Part shown: piece by piece, positions 20,691 to 32,351 of the stretch
Layout of the letters: each line of letters opens with the position of its first letter
Numbering within the stretch: the stretch's first letter is position 1
DNA from: Zymoseptoria tritici IPO323
Taxonomy: Eukaryota > Ascomycota > Dothideomycetes > Mycosphaerellales > Mycosphaerellaceae
NCBI RefSeq assembly: GCF_000219625.1
Contig: NC_018218.1
Span: 434,001 to 498,000 of the forward strand
Direction: 5' to 3'
DNA length: 64,000 nucleotides
Made by a program: the position numbers and the translations under genes
The notes under the pieces: model-generated
The model's input: the letters and a program-made list of their open reading frames with translations, nothing else
What the model was told of the DNA's origin: nothing
Database searches by the model: none

Positions 20691-22125
20691 ATGGAGATCA
20701 AGAAGCCCCAGTCCGACGCCTACGTCTTGGGCGTCGGCATGACCCAATTCATCAAGCCACGCCAGACCCGTTCCTACGTAGAGCTGGGCTTCGAAGCCGG
20801 AGCCAAAGCCATGCTGGACGCACAGATCAACTACGACGACGTCGAGATGGGTGTGGGATGCTTCTGCTTTGGCTCAACGACCAGTGCCCAGCGAATCTTC
20901 TACCAATTCGGCATGACTGGCATTCCCATCTACAACACCAACAACGCATGTGCGACTGGGTCCACGGGACTGCACATGGCTAGGACGATGGTCCGAGCTG
21001 GTGCGGCGGATTGTGTTTTGGTTGTGGGATTCGAGCAGATGCAGCCTGGCTCGATCAAGAGTGACTGGTCTGATCGCCCAAGCCCGATGGGATTGTCGAC
21101 AGACCTGATGGAGGAGACCTATGGCAAGCACGCCAGTCCGAGGAACGCACAGTACTTCGCCAACGCTGGACAGGAGTATATGGACAAGTGAGAGGCATCC
21201 TCGCAGACTCGAACAATTCCAAGAACTAATGCGGTCTCTCAGATACGGCGCCAAAGCTTCCGACTTTGCGGAAATCGGCCGCATCAGCCACAAGCACTCC
21301 ACCAACAACCCCTACGCCCAGTTCCAAAAGGAGTACACCCTCGAAGAAGTCGCCAACTCTACCATGATCCACGCACCTCTCACAAAACTGCAATGCTCAC
21401 CCACCTCCGACGGCGCCGGTGCAGCCGTAATCGTATCCGAACGCTTCCTCGCCGCACGTTCGCACCTCAAATCCCAAGCAATCCTTATGGCCGGCCAACA
21501 GCTCCAGACCGACGATCCATCCCTCTTCTCCAAGTCCGCCATGGACCTCGTCGGATTCGGCATGACCAAGAACGCCGCCCAAATGGCATACAAAGAAGCC
21601 GGCGTTACCCCCAAAGACATCGCCGTCTGCGAACTCCACGACTGCTTCTCCGCCAACGAGCTCATCCTCCTCGAAGGTCTGGGATTCTGCGAACAAGGCA
21701 AAGCCCACGAGATGGTACGCAACGGAGACATCACCTACGGCGGCAAGGGACCGATCATCAATCCCTCGGGCGGACTCATTTCCAAGGGTCACCCCCTCGG
21801 CGCTACAGGTCTCGCACAATGCTGCGAACTCTCCTGGCAACTTCGCGGATGGGCGAATACTCGCCATGTGGATGCCAAGGTCGCCCTGCAGCATAACCTG
21901 GGACTGGGAGGGTGCGTGGTGATCAACGTGTACAAGCGAGCGGACGGCCAGGCGAACAAGAAGTTGACGGACGAAGAGGCGATCAAGGGCACGGCGTGGA
22001 AGTATAATCCGGCTACGCAGGCGAAGACGCCGAGTATGGAGGAGATGCAAGTCGTGAGGTCGAAGAAGGCGAGCGTGCAGTATGCTTTGGGCGATACGCC
22101 GGAGAAGATTCAGTCGAGGTTGTAG
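20691..22125 (+). CDS. Peroxisomal SCP-x-type thiolase (3-ketoacyl-CoA thiolase / lipid-transfer thiolase)
   Basis: Two exons, 20691-21187 and 21243-22125, give 459 residues. The 55-bp intron starts GTGAGA and ends CTCAG, restoring YMDKYGAKASDFAE. The nucleophilic Cys is residue 87 in NNACATGSTG. The C-terminal catalytic motif is NPSGGLISKGHPLGATGLAQC, with the His and second Cys. CELHDCFSANELILLE is typical of the SCP-x/SCP2 thiolase branch, which cleaves branched-chain or sterol side-chain 3-oxoacyl-CoAs. No SCP2 domain follows. The last three residues are SRL, a canonical peroxisomal targeting signal (PTS1). The enzyme should act in peroxisomal beta-oxidation. The ATG at 20691 (CAACATGG) is the only sensible start. 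Confidence 0.94.
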
Positions 22126-22511
22126 GGGTGAGGAGAGGGCGTAGTTTCGATTGAGAGAATGTATTCGAGCCAGGCGATCGTTCACATGCCTCCTTTTCGC
22201 ACTCGGTCTGCACGATGGCACACGGCCAAGACTACCCACGTCTTAGGATCTTGAAGACATCGACGTGTTCCATTCATTTCGCTTTCAATATACCGAAACA
22301 AAAAGTCGCCTCACAAAAGCGTGAAAAGTCGCCCATCAATATTTCGGCTCCGAATTGCAGACCCCTCATCATTGACAGGGCGTAAGGCGCAATGAAGGAC
22401 ATCCGTCAACATCCGTCTCGTCCCAATCTTTCCCTCTGACCATCTCCACTACAACAACACCAACCTTCATTCTCCTCCCTCCTGCATACACGCCTCAATC
22501 CTGTTCCCACA
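22126..22511. other. Intergenic/promoter region
   Basis: Spacer between the thiolase and the PLP-enzyme gene. Its last 80 bases are pyrimidine-rich, a common feature just upstream of fungal start codons. No gene is seen. Confidence 0.5.
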
Positions 22512-23786
22512 ATGGCCGACCCCTCCACCCTTCAACCCACCCTCCCCTCTCCCTCAACCCCCTCAACCTCCCTCTCCACCCTCACAATCCACGCCGACGA
22601 CCCCTCCAACCACCTCACCGACGTCGCCCCACCCCTCCACGTCTCCACCACCTTCCGCTACTCCCGCGACCCCACGAAACTAAACCCCCTCACCGACGAA
22701 CAAATCGCCGCCAACGCCGCCGCCCAAGGTCCCGGCTCCGCCGTCCCAGCTGACGCACACATCTACTCCCGCGTCTCGGCGCCCAATACATCCCGCTTGG
22801 AGCTCATCTTGACGTCCGTGCTGGGCCAGCCGAGTTTAGCATATGGCTCCGGCCTAGCGGCCTTCCACGCATTGCTGGTGTGGTTACATCCCAAAGTCGT
22901 GGCGATCGGAGACGGATATCACGGCTGTCATGGGGTGTTGAAACTCTACCAGAAATTGACGGGGTGTAAGATTGTGGACCTTCACGACGAAGGGAGCTGG
23001 GAAGGGTTGGGAAAGGGGGATGTGGTGCACTTGGAGACACCGGTCAATCCTACAGGGAAGGCGTTTAATATTGAGCGGTTTGCGGAGCTGGCGCACGCGA
23101 GGGGAGCGTGGTTGACGATCGATGCGACGTTTGCGCCGCCGCCGTTGCTGGATCCGTTTAAGTGGGGAGCGGACTTTGTGATGCACTCCGGGACGAAGTA
23201 TTTTGGTGGACATTCGGATTTGTTGTGTGGAGTGATTGGGGTGGGGAAAGGGAGGGAGGGGTGGGAGAAGGATTATTGGGGATTGTTCGGGGAGAGGATT
23301 TTCCTTGGGTCGGCGGTGGGGAGTTTGGAAGGGTGGTTGGGGGTGAGGAGTTTGCGGACGTTGGAGTTGCGGGTGATGCGGCAGAGTGAGAATGCGGGAC
23401 GGTTGGTCCTGTGGTTGGATTCAGCGGTCAGAGAGGGAGGAGACGGGGTGAGCAAGGTGGTGCAGAAGGTGGAGCATGCGAGTTTGCAAAAGGAGGATAT
23501 GGAGTGGTTGAGCCGCCAGATGCCTAATGGCTTCGGGCCGGTGTTCAGCGTGTGGATGAAGAGTGAGGAGTTGGCGAGACGGTTGCCGAGTAAATTGGAG
23601 TTTTTCCATCATGCGACGAGTTTGGGAGGGGTGGAGAGTTTGATTGAGTGGAGGAAGATGAGTGATCAGAGTGTGGAGGGGACTTTGATGAGGATATCGG
23701 TGGGGATTGAGAATTGGGAGGATCTGAAGGGGGATTTGGAGAGGGGGTTTGCGAGGTTGGTGGAGGAGGAGGAGGGGAAGGTATAG
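22512..23786 (+). CDS. Cys/Met-metabolism PLP-dependent enzyme (cystathionine gamma-synthase/beta-lyase family)
   Basis: 424 residues without introns. It belongs to fold-type I PLP enzymes of trans-sulfuration. TIHADDPSNHLTDVAPPLHVS is the usual N-terminal segment that follows a 'T..H.G' start, and YSRVSAPNTSRLE is the substrate/PLP phosphate region. LAYGSGLAAFHALL corresponds to the 'ASGMAAI' phosphate-binding turn. TIDATFAPPPLLDPFKWGAD precedes the cofactor lysine in MHSGTKYFGGHSD. Length matches the family (about 400). Such enzymes form or cleave cystathionine or related thioethers. Which reaction this one performs cannot be told from sequence alone. Base composition flips strikingly within the gene, from C-rich at the 5' end to G-rich at the 3' end (see findings). 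Confidence 0.9.
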   Translation: MADPSTLQPTLPSPSTPSTSLSTLTIHADDPSNHLTDVAPPLHVSTTFRYSRDPTKLNPLTDEQIAANAAAQGPGSAVPADAHIYSRVSAPNTSRLELILTSVLGQPSLAYGSGLAAFHALLVWLHPKVVAIGDGYHGCHGVLKLYQKLTGCKIVDLHDEGSWEGLGKGDVVHLETPVNPTGKAFNIERFAELAHARGAWLTIDATFAPPPLLDPFKWGADFVMHSGTKYFGGHSDLLCGVIGVGKGREGWEKDYWGLFGERIFLGSAVGSLEGWLGVRSLRTLELRVMRQSENAGRLVLWLDSAVREGGDGVSKVVQKVEHASLQKEDMEWLSRQMPNGFGPVFSVWMKSEELARRLPSKLEFFHHATSLGGVESLIEWRKMSDQSVEGTLMRISVGIENWEDLKGDLERGFARLVEEEEGKV

Positions 23787-24432
23787 AGAGGGCGTTGTGT
23801 ATAGAAGTGTGGATCGATAACTGGACCGCTGAATATGCGAGCTGCTGGAAGAAGACGCACGCTCCACCGCAAAGCCCTCAAAAATTACCGCTTTCGGCAA
23901 GAGCGGAATTAGCGAAGTGAATAAGTCGCAGCTCTCAAAGACGTGCGAGCAAGTGGCCCATCTTGGTTGAACCCTTCGTCCCGACCACGGCGGCTCGTTT
24001 GGATTATAGGTGCATCCTTCTACACTTCTGTTGTCCACGTGGGATCCTTTGTCTTCACTAGTTGAATTTTGCAAAAAGCCGTAGGTCATCAGCGGCTATT
24101 GCGCAACTGGAGCTGCACGAAGGCTGATAGGATCTGTCACTAATCGACTGGAGAGCCTCTCCGTGGTAATATGTCTCGTTCCGTGCTGATGTCACATCAT
24201 GTTGTTGCTATATGAGCGTCAATATGCTGCTACGTACTATGTTTACAGTAACGGCTATGGATCATACGAATTGTGCTCAAGCAACGATTTCGCACGGGAG
24301 GAGAGTGATATAAAGCGGCTCCATGCTCCCTCAACGATGCAATACAGACAGCACTACCGCACCTCTCCCATGCATCCATCCACCCTGCCTCATCGTCAAA
24401 ACGTCCATCTCAGCCCTCACCCCCCCGTCCTG
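23787..24432. other. Intergenic region, no gene seen
   Basis: Spacer between the PLP-enzyme gene and the aldehyde dehydrogenase remnant. Nothing protein-like stands out on either strand. Confidence 0.5.
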
Positions 24433-24905
24433 CCCTGGATCAACAACTAAGAAATCACCAACGCCACAAACATTGCCCATCACCTCCACCCAAATCCACC
24501 CAAATCCACACCTTCTCCTCCGCCTCCCGCACTCACGTCCAAGCCGCCCCCATCGCCTTCCCAACGTGGCGCAAAACCAAACCCTCCATAATCCGCTCCA
24601 TTCTCTCCCGACACCCTCTGCCCTACCATCCTCTATCCACCTCTGCTCCACCGAACTTTTCTCCCCGCTCGTCCCCCTGCACCCCACCACCTCCTCCGTC
24701 CACGCCAGCTCCCTCGCCAATGACACCTCCTACAGTCTCACCGCGGCGGTCTTCTTCACCCGTGATTTAGACCGCGGACTCAGGATCGCGAGGGACCTCG
24801 AAACCGGGGCCGTGCGCATGTAGCTTCTTCGACGGTGCAGGGGGAGCCGTGGTCTGCCGCATGGTGGGTGCGAGGGGAGTGGATAAGGGGTTGGAGCAGT
24901 AAGGT
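24433..24905 (+). pseudogene. Aldehyde dehydrogenase pseudogene with a large internal deletion
   Basis: Three blocks in ALDH order are visible in different frames. (1) At 24436 there is WINN, a stop, then EITNATN, the usual beginning (WINNKEV...). (2) At about 24500-24610 there is IHTFSSASRTHVQAA followed by FPTWRKTKPS, equivalent to residues about 35-75 of the family. (3) At about 24648-24823 there is SLANDTSYSLTAAVFFTRDL then RGLRIARDLETGAV, equivalent to residues about 385-430. After a stop at 24824 comes GLPHGGCEGSG, the C-terminal 'PHGGxKxSG' motif. The whole catalytic middle, including the Cys and Glu, is missing. It is therefore a dead, internally deleted copy with frameshifts and at least two stops. 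No RIP signature is evident, so decay was by deletion and indels. Confidence 0.8.
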
Positions 24906-25399
24906 TATTACTTTTATGGAGTAAAGGACAGGGAAGAGGAAAAGAAAGGGATGTGTTGCATCTTCCCTACCTCCACTGTGCACAGTTTACATTGAGTCCC
25001 ACGAACGACGCCCTGTTTACTCTCACCTTCTTGTAATTCTTTCCACAAAACACTTCCCAAATGCGTTCCTCCAGATTCCGATCGAATATTTCAACAAGAG
25101 AAAGCTGCCAAGTTGCCTTTTGCGCCATGACCGAGCGTCCAGCCGCCGTGCCTACCATGCCTTCAGCGTAAAAGAACTCCCGATCCTCCATTCACTCTTT
25201 CAACATGCCCAGTAACGCCGAATCGCTAATGCATTTCCAAAATTCTCCCACCCTGCCTGTTGCGCTCCCTCGTATCATCACATCATATCATTACCCTGAC
25301 CTCGTCGAAACTCATAACCCCTAACCCCAAAACCCCATATCTGGTCGTACCATCATGCCCAAACCCTCCCAGCCTCCAAACCCTCCCTCCATCCATCCT
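24906..25399. other. Intergenic region, no gene seen
   Basis: Between the ALDH remnant and the 3' end of the large minus-strand gene. Only short frames without features. Confidence 0.5.
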
Positions 25400-28300
25400 T
25401 CAAGTCCTCCTCTTCAACGTAAACCCCCGGCTCACATTCCCCACCGTAGCGGGCAGCGCTTGGGCGAAAGCATCACTGTCTGCAACACACACAAAAGATA
25501 AGTCAGCCTCAATCTCAAAATCTCTCCCCAAAGTCATCCCATCCCATCCAAGACATAAAGAAAAAGAAGGAAAACAAGGAAAGAAAAAACTCACCCCCCT
25601 CCCCCTCAAACCCCACCGTCAAATCATCATGTTCCTCCGCATACTCCAGTCCCTCCAAATTGACAAACCTGCCCTTCAAGCCTCCAAATCCTCCACCATC
25701 GCCCTCCTCCTCCCCGCCCGTCCCCGTCCCAGGAGCAACAAGCGTAAACTTCGCATCCACCAACTTGACCCCCCCTCCCTTCACTTTCTCCACGACATCC
25801 ATTTCCCTCACCCTCACGCACAACGCCTCACACGCCGCGAACCCCTCCATGAACGCCAGGACTTTCGTGTCCACACCCCCACAACCTCCACCACCACCCC
25901 CGCCCGCCCCCGGACCGAAACTTTGCCTTCCTCCCGCGGTGGCAGAGCGGGAAACCACGACGATACGCACATTCCCCGCCTCCAACTTCTTATAAATCGG
26001 CACCACCATCCTCCTCCTCGAAATCGCAAACGTCGTCGCCAACCCATCAAACAGCACCGTATACCCCGTAACAGCCTCATGAAAAGCATGTAAAGCCCCC
26101 ACAGTCGGGAAACTCAAAGTCCTCAGCGTCGCGCCACTGGTCAAAAAATTATGCACCTTGCTGAGTTCGCCCACAATATGAGGAGGGGTGCTGCGCACAT
26201 CGATCGCCAGCGTGGCGTCCTCTTGCCTCGCGCGGAGGAGTTGGATTGTATCGCGAGGTGTCGCGGGCGAAGGGGGAGGGAAGCGGAGGAGGAGTTCGCC
26301 TTTGCCGAGGTTGAGGCGGTCGGTGAGGGTTCCTGTTGCGTTTTGGGCGACGAGACGGAGGGCGTCGGATTCGACTGTTGAAGAGGCGTGGCGGGCGTGG
26401 GTCGGGGAGGTGGGGTCGGGGAGACCGTTTGTGACGGAGACGGTGGACCATTTCAAGCTTTGGAGTGGGGATGGGGTGGCGGAGAAGTGAGCCGGGTCAG
26501 CGGACTCGATGAGTAAGGAGGAAAGGGAAGTTTTGGAAATGATGGACTCGTCGGATTGGAGTTTGATACCGGTCAGAGCGGCGTAGAGTTCCTGCCGCAC
26601 GGAAGCGTCGGGGAAGACGAGGAGGATGCGGCATTGGCGTTGTTCTTCGCGGATGCGGAGGACCATTGCGACGGCGCCGCCGGCGGATTGGTCGGTGAGG
26701 TATTCGAAGAGGATGGGACCTTTGCGGCCGATGTCGTGGGAGACTGTGGAGAGAGTTTTGTGGCCGGGCTCGGTGATGAGGAGGATACGGTAGCCGCGGT
26801 GGAGACGGCGGATGCCGTTGCCGTCGGTGTGTTTGGTGATTTTCTCGTAGACCATTGCCATGCAGCCTTTTAGCTTTTCGGATGGGAAGCCGTGGGCGTT
26901 GGCGGAGTCGGCGTATTGGAGTTCTACTAGTCGGACTTCGTGGATGAGGCGTTCGTCTTGGGCGGCGCGGAGGCTACGTTCGACTTTTTGGGCGTAGGAG
27001 GTCAGGTTCCCGACGGCGCGGAAGTCTCGCTCTTGCATTCGGACGGTGAGGTCGAAGCCGCGAGGTAGACGGACGTTGAGAGATGAGGATGTAGAGTGAA
27101 AGGCCACGTCCGACCAAGTGAGAGTTCGTTTGCCTTGTACTTCAGGAAGAACACGGATGCTGACCAGGTCGGTTTGTGATGCGATGGAGAGGCTGGTCTG
27201 GTAGTCGGACCGATCGCGAGAAACAGTAAGCATGCATGCCAGCACCACGCGATCTGTCTCCTGTTCGTCCGTCTTGATGGAGACTTCGACAGGAAACCTC
27301 CCATAGCAGAATGCTCCTCTCGAATCGCCGAGTAGGAGTAGTTCGTACGGATTCACACCTTGCTTCTGATCTTCCACGATCATAGAAGTGGATGTATTCC
27401 CACCCAGTACAGCCGCCGCATCCATTGTGAAGCGCGGATACTCCAGCCATATCCTCGTATCTTGACCTTGAATCAAAGACTGCTCGGGCGGGAAGATCGT
27501 GTTTCTCGACATGGCCAGCGATAATGACTTGAGATGGTATCGTAGTGCAGACACGCCTTCGTCAAGACCTTGTTCTCCGAGCGTGGTATGAACTTCCAAC
27601 CGATCCACCAAGATCCACCACGCCTTGCCAAGGTCGACATGTGCTTGCGTCAAGAGGCCCCTTCGATCCTGCTGGCGCAGAAGGTTTTCCAGTCCCATCT
27701 TGCCGTGAAGATACCACCAGAGCGCAGCACGTAACCACATTGATGGTGAGCATTTGTCTGCAGGTTGTTCTCGCTCTGCGGTCAGACGAAAGACGCCTTT
27801 CATGTGCGCCACTCGTCCCGCAAAGTCGTTATAGGCGGACTCTGCAGCGGCATCACTTTCATAGCCGCCCACACTGGGTGATGCCGGCGCTCGGAGTATG
27901 GAGGAGGTATATGAGGCAGCGGAAGAGGGTCTCTCAATCTCGCGGAGTGCGCCGATGGTTGAGCGCGCGTTCTGATAGGACTGTCGTGCTTCGCCATACA
28001 CCGGTCGAGACATTGGTGAGGCGGGTGCACGCACGCCAGGGCCGAGAAGCGATGCTTGAGACGTTTTGTTTCTGAGGTCGTGACTGCGAGGTGGCCCATT
28101 GCTCATTCGGTACGGCGACACGGTTTGACCGGGAATATCTGGAGGTAGGTGTAGGTCGTCTCGCTCTCGTGAAGCTGACCGAGAATGGGATGACGTCGTT
28201 GGGGCGAGGTGATGTACGCTCGTGGCAGATCCATTAGATCGTGCGTATATTGGTGGCTGTCTTTCTGACGGGTCTTGAGAGTGATGTGATGGTCTCGCGG

Positions 28301-29939
28301 CAGGCATGCTCGAGTCTGCCGGCGGATTGTAAGGAGCGAAGGCAGATTGTTGCGATGACTGTCTGCTCACAGCCGGAGATGCCTGAGACTGTGGTGGCAG
28401 TGGAAAGTGATTTTCTTCACGAGACTCGGGACTCACTTTGCGAGTGGGAGGAATAGCGTCTGAAGTGTAAAAGTGAGAGAAGTTGGGACCAACTTTTGGA
28501 GGCTCCGAAGCCCGCGAGCCACCTCTAGTTTGCGGTGCAACATGTCTGTCCTGCGGCTGCGCCGCATAGCTGTTCGAATAGCTGTGCAGAGATCGCGCCT
28601 GAGGCTGAGCTGTCGGCGGTCCAATCTGCGGCACTGGCGGAGGTGCAATCGCCTTTCCAACAGCCGGATGCGGTCTATGCGAAAAAGCCTTGGATGCAGC
28701 AGCCCGTTCCCCTGGATGCTGGTTGATATACTTCGGGTCCGCAAAAGGACCGGGAGAATCCATCGTGGACGCACTATCCGGCGAAGGGACGTAATCCCCA
28801 GGTGCAGCCTTTTCAAAGCCAGGATGCATGCCCGACGCCGCCTCAGGTGACAGGACGGAAGGCAGGTGAGATGTCCTCGGACCTGTTTGTCCATTCGCGC
28901 TGTCGTCCTCCTCATCTTCGGCCAAGTCGTCGGGTACCATCATACTCATTCTCCGCAAAGCTTGTCCTTCGCTAGCTCTCATCTCCCGCTTTTTCACAGC
29001 CACTGGTGATGCGGGATCCTCGAGTGCAGGTTCCAGCCCTGAATATTCCTTTTGCGGTGGCAGTCCAAGGTCCGCGTCCTGCACTTGCTTCTTCTCCCCA
29101 ACTTGTGTATCGATCGATGGTAACGAAGGGGGCAATTGCAGCTCATCCTCAACTCGCGGTCCTGCCGCACCTGCGCCGACGCCAGGTATGCTCACCCCCG
29201 TCGGTGTCCTGCCAATACTCGGTCTGTGTGGTATCGGAGCCTCCCCATTACCCGGCACGATCTTCCTCTGCATCGGCGGCGAGAACTCATTCCCCGAAGT
29301 ATTCGTCCTCCGCATTGGAGGAGAGCTACCCATGTCCTGCATTGTCGGCGGTTGTGAAGAAGGAGGACCTCCTCGTCCAGAAGGCGGTCGCGGTGCATAA
29401 TGCTGTCCTTGTTGCTGCTGCTGCGGCTGAAACTCTGGCAAGGGCGGAGCTCGAGCTTGTGTATAAGGGTCGCCAGCGGCACTGGGCCTTCGCTCTGACG
29501 CCGAGCGAGACATCTTTGCTTTATTCCTCGATATCTCCAAGGTCGGATCCGGTGCTTCATCTCCTCCTTCTCCAATGATCTCCGGCAAAGTCCTGACGAA
29601 ACTGACGGTCAACCCTTTCCTCCTCTTCGGTTTTGTGTATATGTTCGCCGGCGCGGCTGGATGCGATTCCGCGCCCACTGGCATTCTTCGCACTTCTTGT
29701 GACTCTGGCCATCGTTTCGCCAAAGCAATGTCGAGTTTAGGCACGTGCTTCTCGGTGGAGGGTTTGAGGAAGTCGACGACATCTTGGTTGAGATTGAATT
29801 TGTTCGCGGCGGTGGAGAAGTGATCGGGAGAGATGGGTGAGTTGTTGTTGGAGTCGTCGTCCTTGGATTTCTTTCCCCAGCTCTTGAACAGTGACCGGGA
29901 GAGCTTCTTCTGGTGACCTGAGTGGTCGTCTCCGGACAT
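25400..29939 (-). CDS. Large conserved-looking fungal protein with disordered N-terminal half
   Basis: Two exons: 29939-25595 and 25479-25400, 1474 residues. The last intron 25480-25594 (115 bp) has a GTGAGT donor, GCTGAC branch and TTGCAG acceptor. It replaces a low-complexity read-through with DSDAFAQALPATVGNVSRGF. The start at 29939 (MSGDDHSGHQKK) follows a clean leader; the frame is open upstream to 30122. Residues about 1-780 are Pro/Ser/Gln-rich and probably disordered, with a basic KKLSRSLFKSWGKKSK patch at the N-terminus. From about 790 a folded part begins (MKGVFRLTAEREQPADKC, MWLRAALWWYLHGKMGLENL). Further beta-rich segments follow, such as HRGYRILLITEPGHKTLSTV, which resembles a PH-like or lipid-binding fold. 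I do not recognise a named family; a scaffold role at cell cortex or membrane is inference. Confidence 0.8.
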
Positions 29940-31375
29940 TCTATCTTCCTGCGGGGGTGAAGGAAAGTCGGTGGGAGTGAGAGAGGACGTCGTGTGCGAG
30001 ACCTCGAGGTGGCCGGCACCGCAGAGGATTTTGGAGGAGGTGTGCACTGGGTGGTTGATTGTGGATCGAGAAGGAAGGACAACCCAGGAAAATGCCACGG
30101 GGGCTCCTTGCTGAAGTTCCAATTGGAGTGGACGGGAGCTCGAGCGCCGTGTCGAATCTCGAGACCCTGAAACGTGGGGTTAAAGGTACTTTTTATAGAG
30201 AGCCTTCGAATGCCCTCTTTGGGCTTGGAACAGCAACCTAAGTCAAACCTTTTTCCTTCTTCTTAATTGCTGAGGGCATCTTCCGTTCGTTACCGTGGTG
30301 GGTCAGAGAGATGGACAACAAGACACGAATCCAGGCACTGTCTCGCAGACCAGACCTTGTTAGAACTATCGCAGCGTCATCTGGTCCGGCTCGGGTCCTT
30401 GTCGGACTTGTCCAGTCAGCATTGAAAGGGATGAGGTGAACAGTACATCGTCTTTGGTGTTGTACCTACGTCAACGATCAGATTGTCCATACCATATCGA
30501 GACGGTCTGTCGAGGCTGTGCTGCATTTCTTCCGACCAAAGTGACGTCGTGTATCAAGACACAACCTTGGAAAGTGAGGCATTGCACATTGCATCGTTTC
30601 GTTTCACGCCTGTAACGTGCGCAGTACCTTGACCGAAATAGACGTCGAAAGTTGAATGAAAGAGAAGAATGGAAGTTGGTGCCTGAGGCGGATCGTGCTT
30701 AGTCAGGCGACGTCCATATTCCCGTTCTTCCTGTCATCGAGCTGCGGTGGACGGCTTCTTCTCCTTCTTCCCTTTTGAGTAGACATGGACATATACACAC
30801 ATTCAACCATCCTTTCAGGTCAAAAGTACTGCATGAGAGACTCGTTTCGCTTCTGGCTGCACAACGGCAGGTTGACATTTGTGATGAGCACTTTGAAATC
30901 CTACGACAAAGACTCTCGAACAACAACCGCAGTCATGATCAACGGCACTTCTCGACCAATGGACTAGGATTTGAACCAGAACTAGCCGGCATTTGGACAT
31001 CTCTCCGTTCGCTCAATCTTCGGCATCATCTTCCTATATGCCTCAAAGCGTGGTGGCGCATCGGGAGCATACGAAGCCGGACCGAGTCCTAGCAAGTCAA
31101 GGCCTGCCTTGCACAAAGCGGAGAAACACTCCGACGTCACCCTTGGTCGCAGCTAATTGGGAATGCCGCCTCTATTCAAGCAGCATCGGGAGCCTCAAGT
31201 CCTCGAAACCCGCTGGGTATCCTCGGGGTGACTGCTCAAGACACACGATGCTGTCAATTCTCTTCACTTCGCCCGGGCGGGCATTCTTCTACGCCACGTG
31301 AATCCATGCGAGACTGACAGAACTAGAATACAGGCCCAAGCTGTGCACGGTCTACGCTATGCACGCTCTACCGAG
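29940..31375. other. Intergenic region, no gene seen
   Basis: 1.4 kb between the large gene (transcribed leftward) and the transposon block. Composition is normal, not RIP-mutated. Short frames only, with no motif, repeat or RNA gene recognised. Confidence 0.55.
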
Positions 31376-31781
31376 AGTTTGGCTTTATTTCTTACACTAC
31401 TTCTATAGCTAATAACCTTACAACTAGTAGTTACAATAAGGTATTTAATAGCTTAAATTCATCGCATTAATTATATCTATTAGCTCTAAGCAGCTTGTAA
31501 CTTCTGCCTTAATGTTATGCGTGTTAGTAGCTAAGAGGATTTAGCTACTTATGTACCCCTCCTCTGTAGTAAGGGCACCTTTAACACTACAATTAACACC
31601 GGTTTATCTACTGCCTTCCTTCTGCGGCGCTTAGCTAGCCGTGCTATACGAGCAGAGGCTCTAAGGTCGGTATTTAGCTATAAATTAGCCTTCTTCGTCT
31701 CTAGTAATAAAGCCTTCTTAGCCTTCTTCTGCGCCCTATTAGCTATAGCTTGTATCTTCTGTTTAGCTCTAAGTTGTTTAT
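31376..31781 (-). pseudogene. 3' part of a pogo/Fot1-type transposase, interrupted by the chromovirus
   Basis: Minus-strand translation continues the transposase tail found at 38593-39375: a Lys/Arg/Ala-rich helix (AQKKAKKALL and LAKRRRRKAVDK) broken by TAG/TAA stops of RIP type. The frame fades at about 31540, followed by A+T-rich 3' sequence. No terminal inverted repeat could be paired because the other end of the element is missing. The change from normal to TpA-rich composition lies between about 31340 and 31376. Confidence 0.6.
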
Positions 31782-31786
31782 CTACC
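31782..31786. other. Target-site duplication, left copy (CTACC)
   Basis: CTACC directly abuts the left LTR (TG...) and is repeated at 38588-38592 directly after the right LTR (...CA). Five bases is the usual length for Ty3/gypsy integrases. Confidence 0.85.
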
Positions 31787-32115
31787 TGTTAGAAGCACCT
31801 CGAGAGGGAATGTAGGCTTGCACCGAAAACAAATGGTTGTAGAATGTAACGAGTCGATTCGATAAGGAAGGGAATAGACAAGAGCGTCCCCCGAGGCTAT
31901 GTACCCGCCCTTCGTGTTGCCAAATGCGTCCCTCCGCCTAGACTAGGCACCGGTCGTAGTCTAACGTCCGCTCGGGGGCTATCGTGCGCCTATAAGGTTC
32001 GTCCCTCTACAGGATGTCCTAGTCTAGGCTAGATAAGATAGCACCGGTAATCTATAGTGCTAGGATAGTCTAGGTTAGGACAGGTAGGGGGCGTTATCGT
32101 AAGGGTGTCCTTACA
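31787..32115 (-). repeat. 3' LTR (left in window)
   Basis: 329 bp, TGTTAGAAG...TTACA on the plus strand. It aligns without gaps to 38259-38587. About 20 differences, all transitions and mostly CpA/TpG versus TpA, as expected from RIP. Confidence 0.95.
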
Positions 32116-32118
32116 TTG

Positions 32119-32134
32119 CCCCCCTCCCCTCTCT
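32119..32134 (-). other. Polypurine tract
   Basis: On the minus strand the 16 bases are all purine (AGAGAGGGGAGGGGGG), three bases from the 3' LTR. This is where plus-strand DNA synthesis is primed in LTR elements, and it fixes the element's orientation. Confidence 0.85.
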
Positions 32135-32351
32135 GCAACTAACCTTAGTTACGGTGGAAAATTCACAAGCTGTTAGCTGCCAGATGTCCCAATCTGGAAG
32201 GATTTGCAGGTCCGTAGCGTCGCTATATTAATTTAATTCTTCTTCCAAACTTTCTCTCTTCTTTACTAACTACCAAAAAGTAAGTAATCTAGGGTAGTGC
32301 TAGTATAGTCTAGTTTGGGTCTAGCAAGGCTAACATTAGCGCAGACACACT

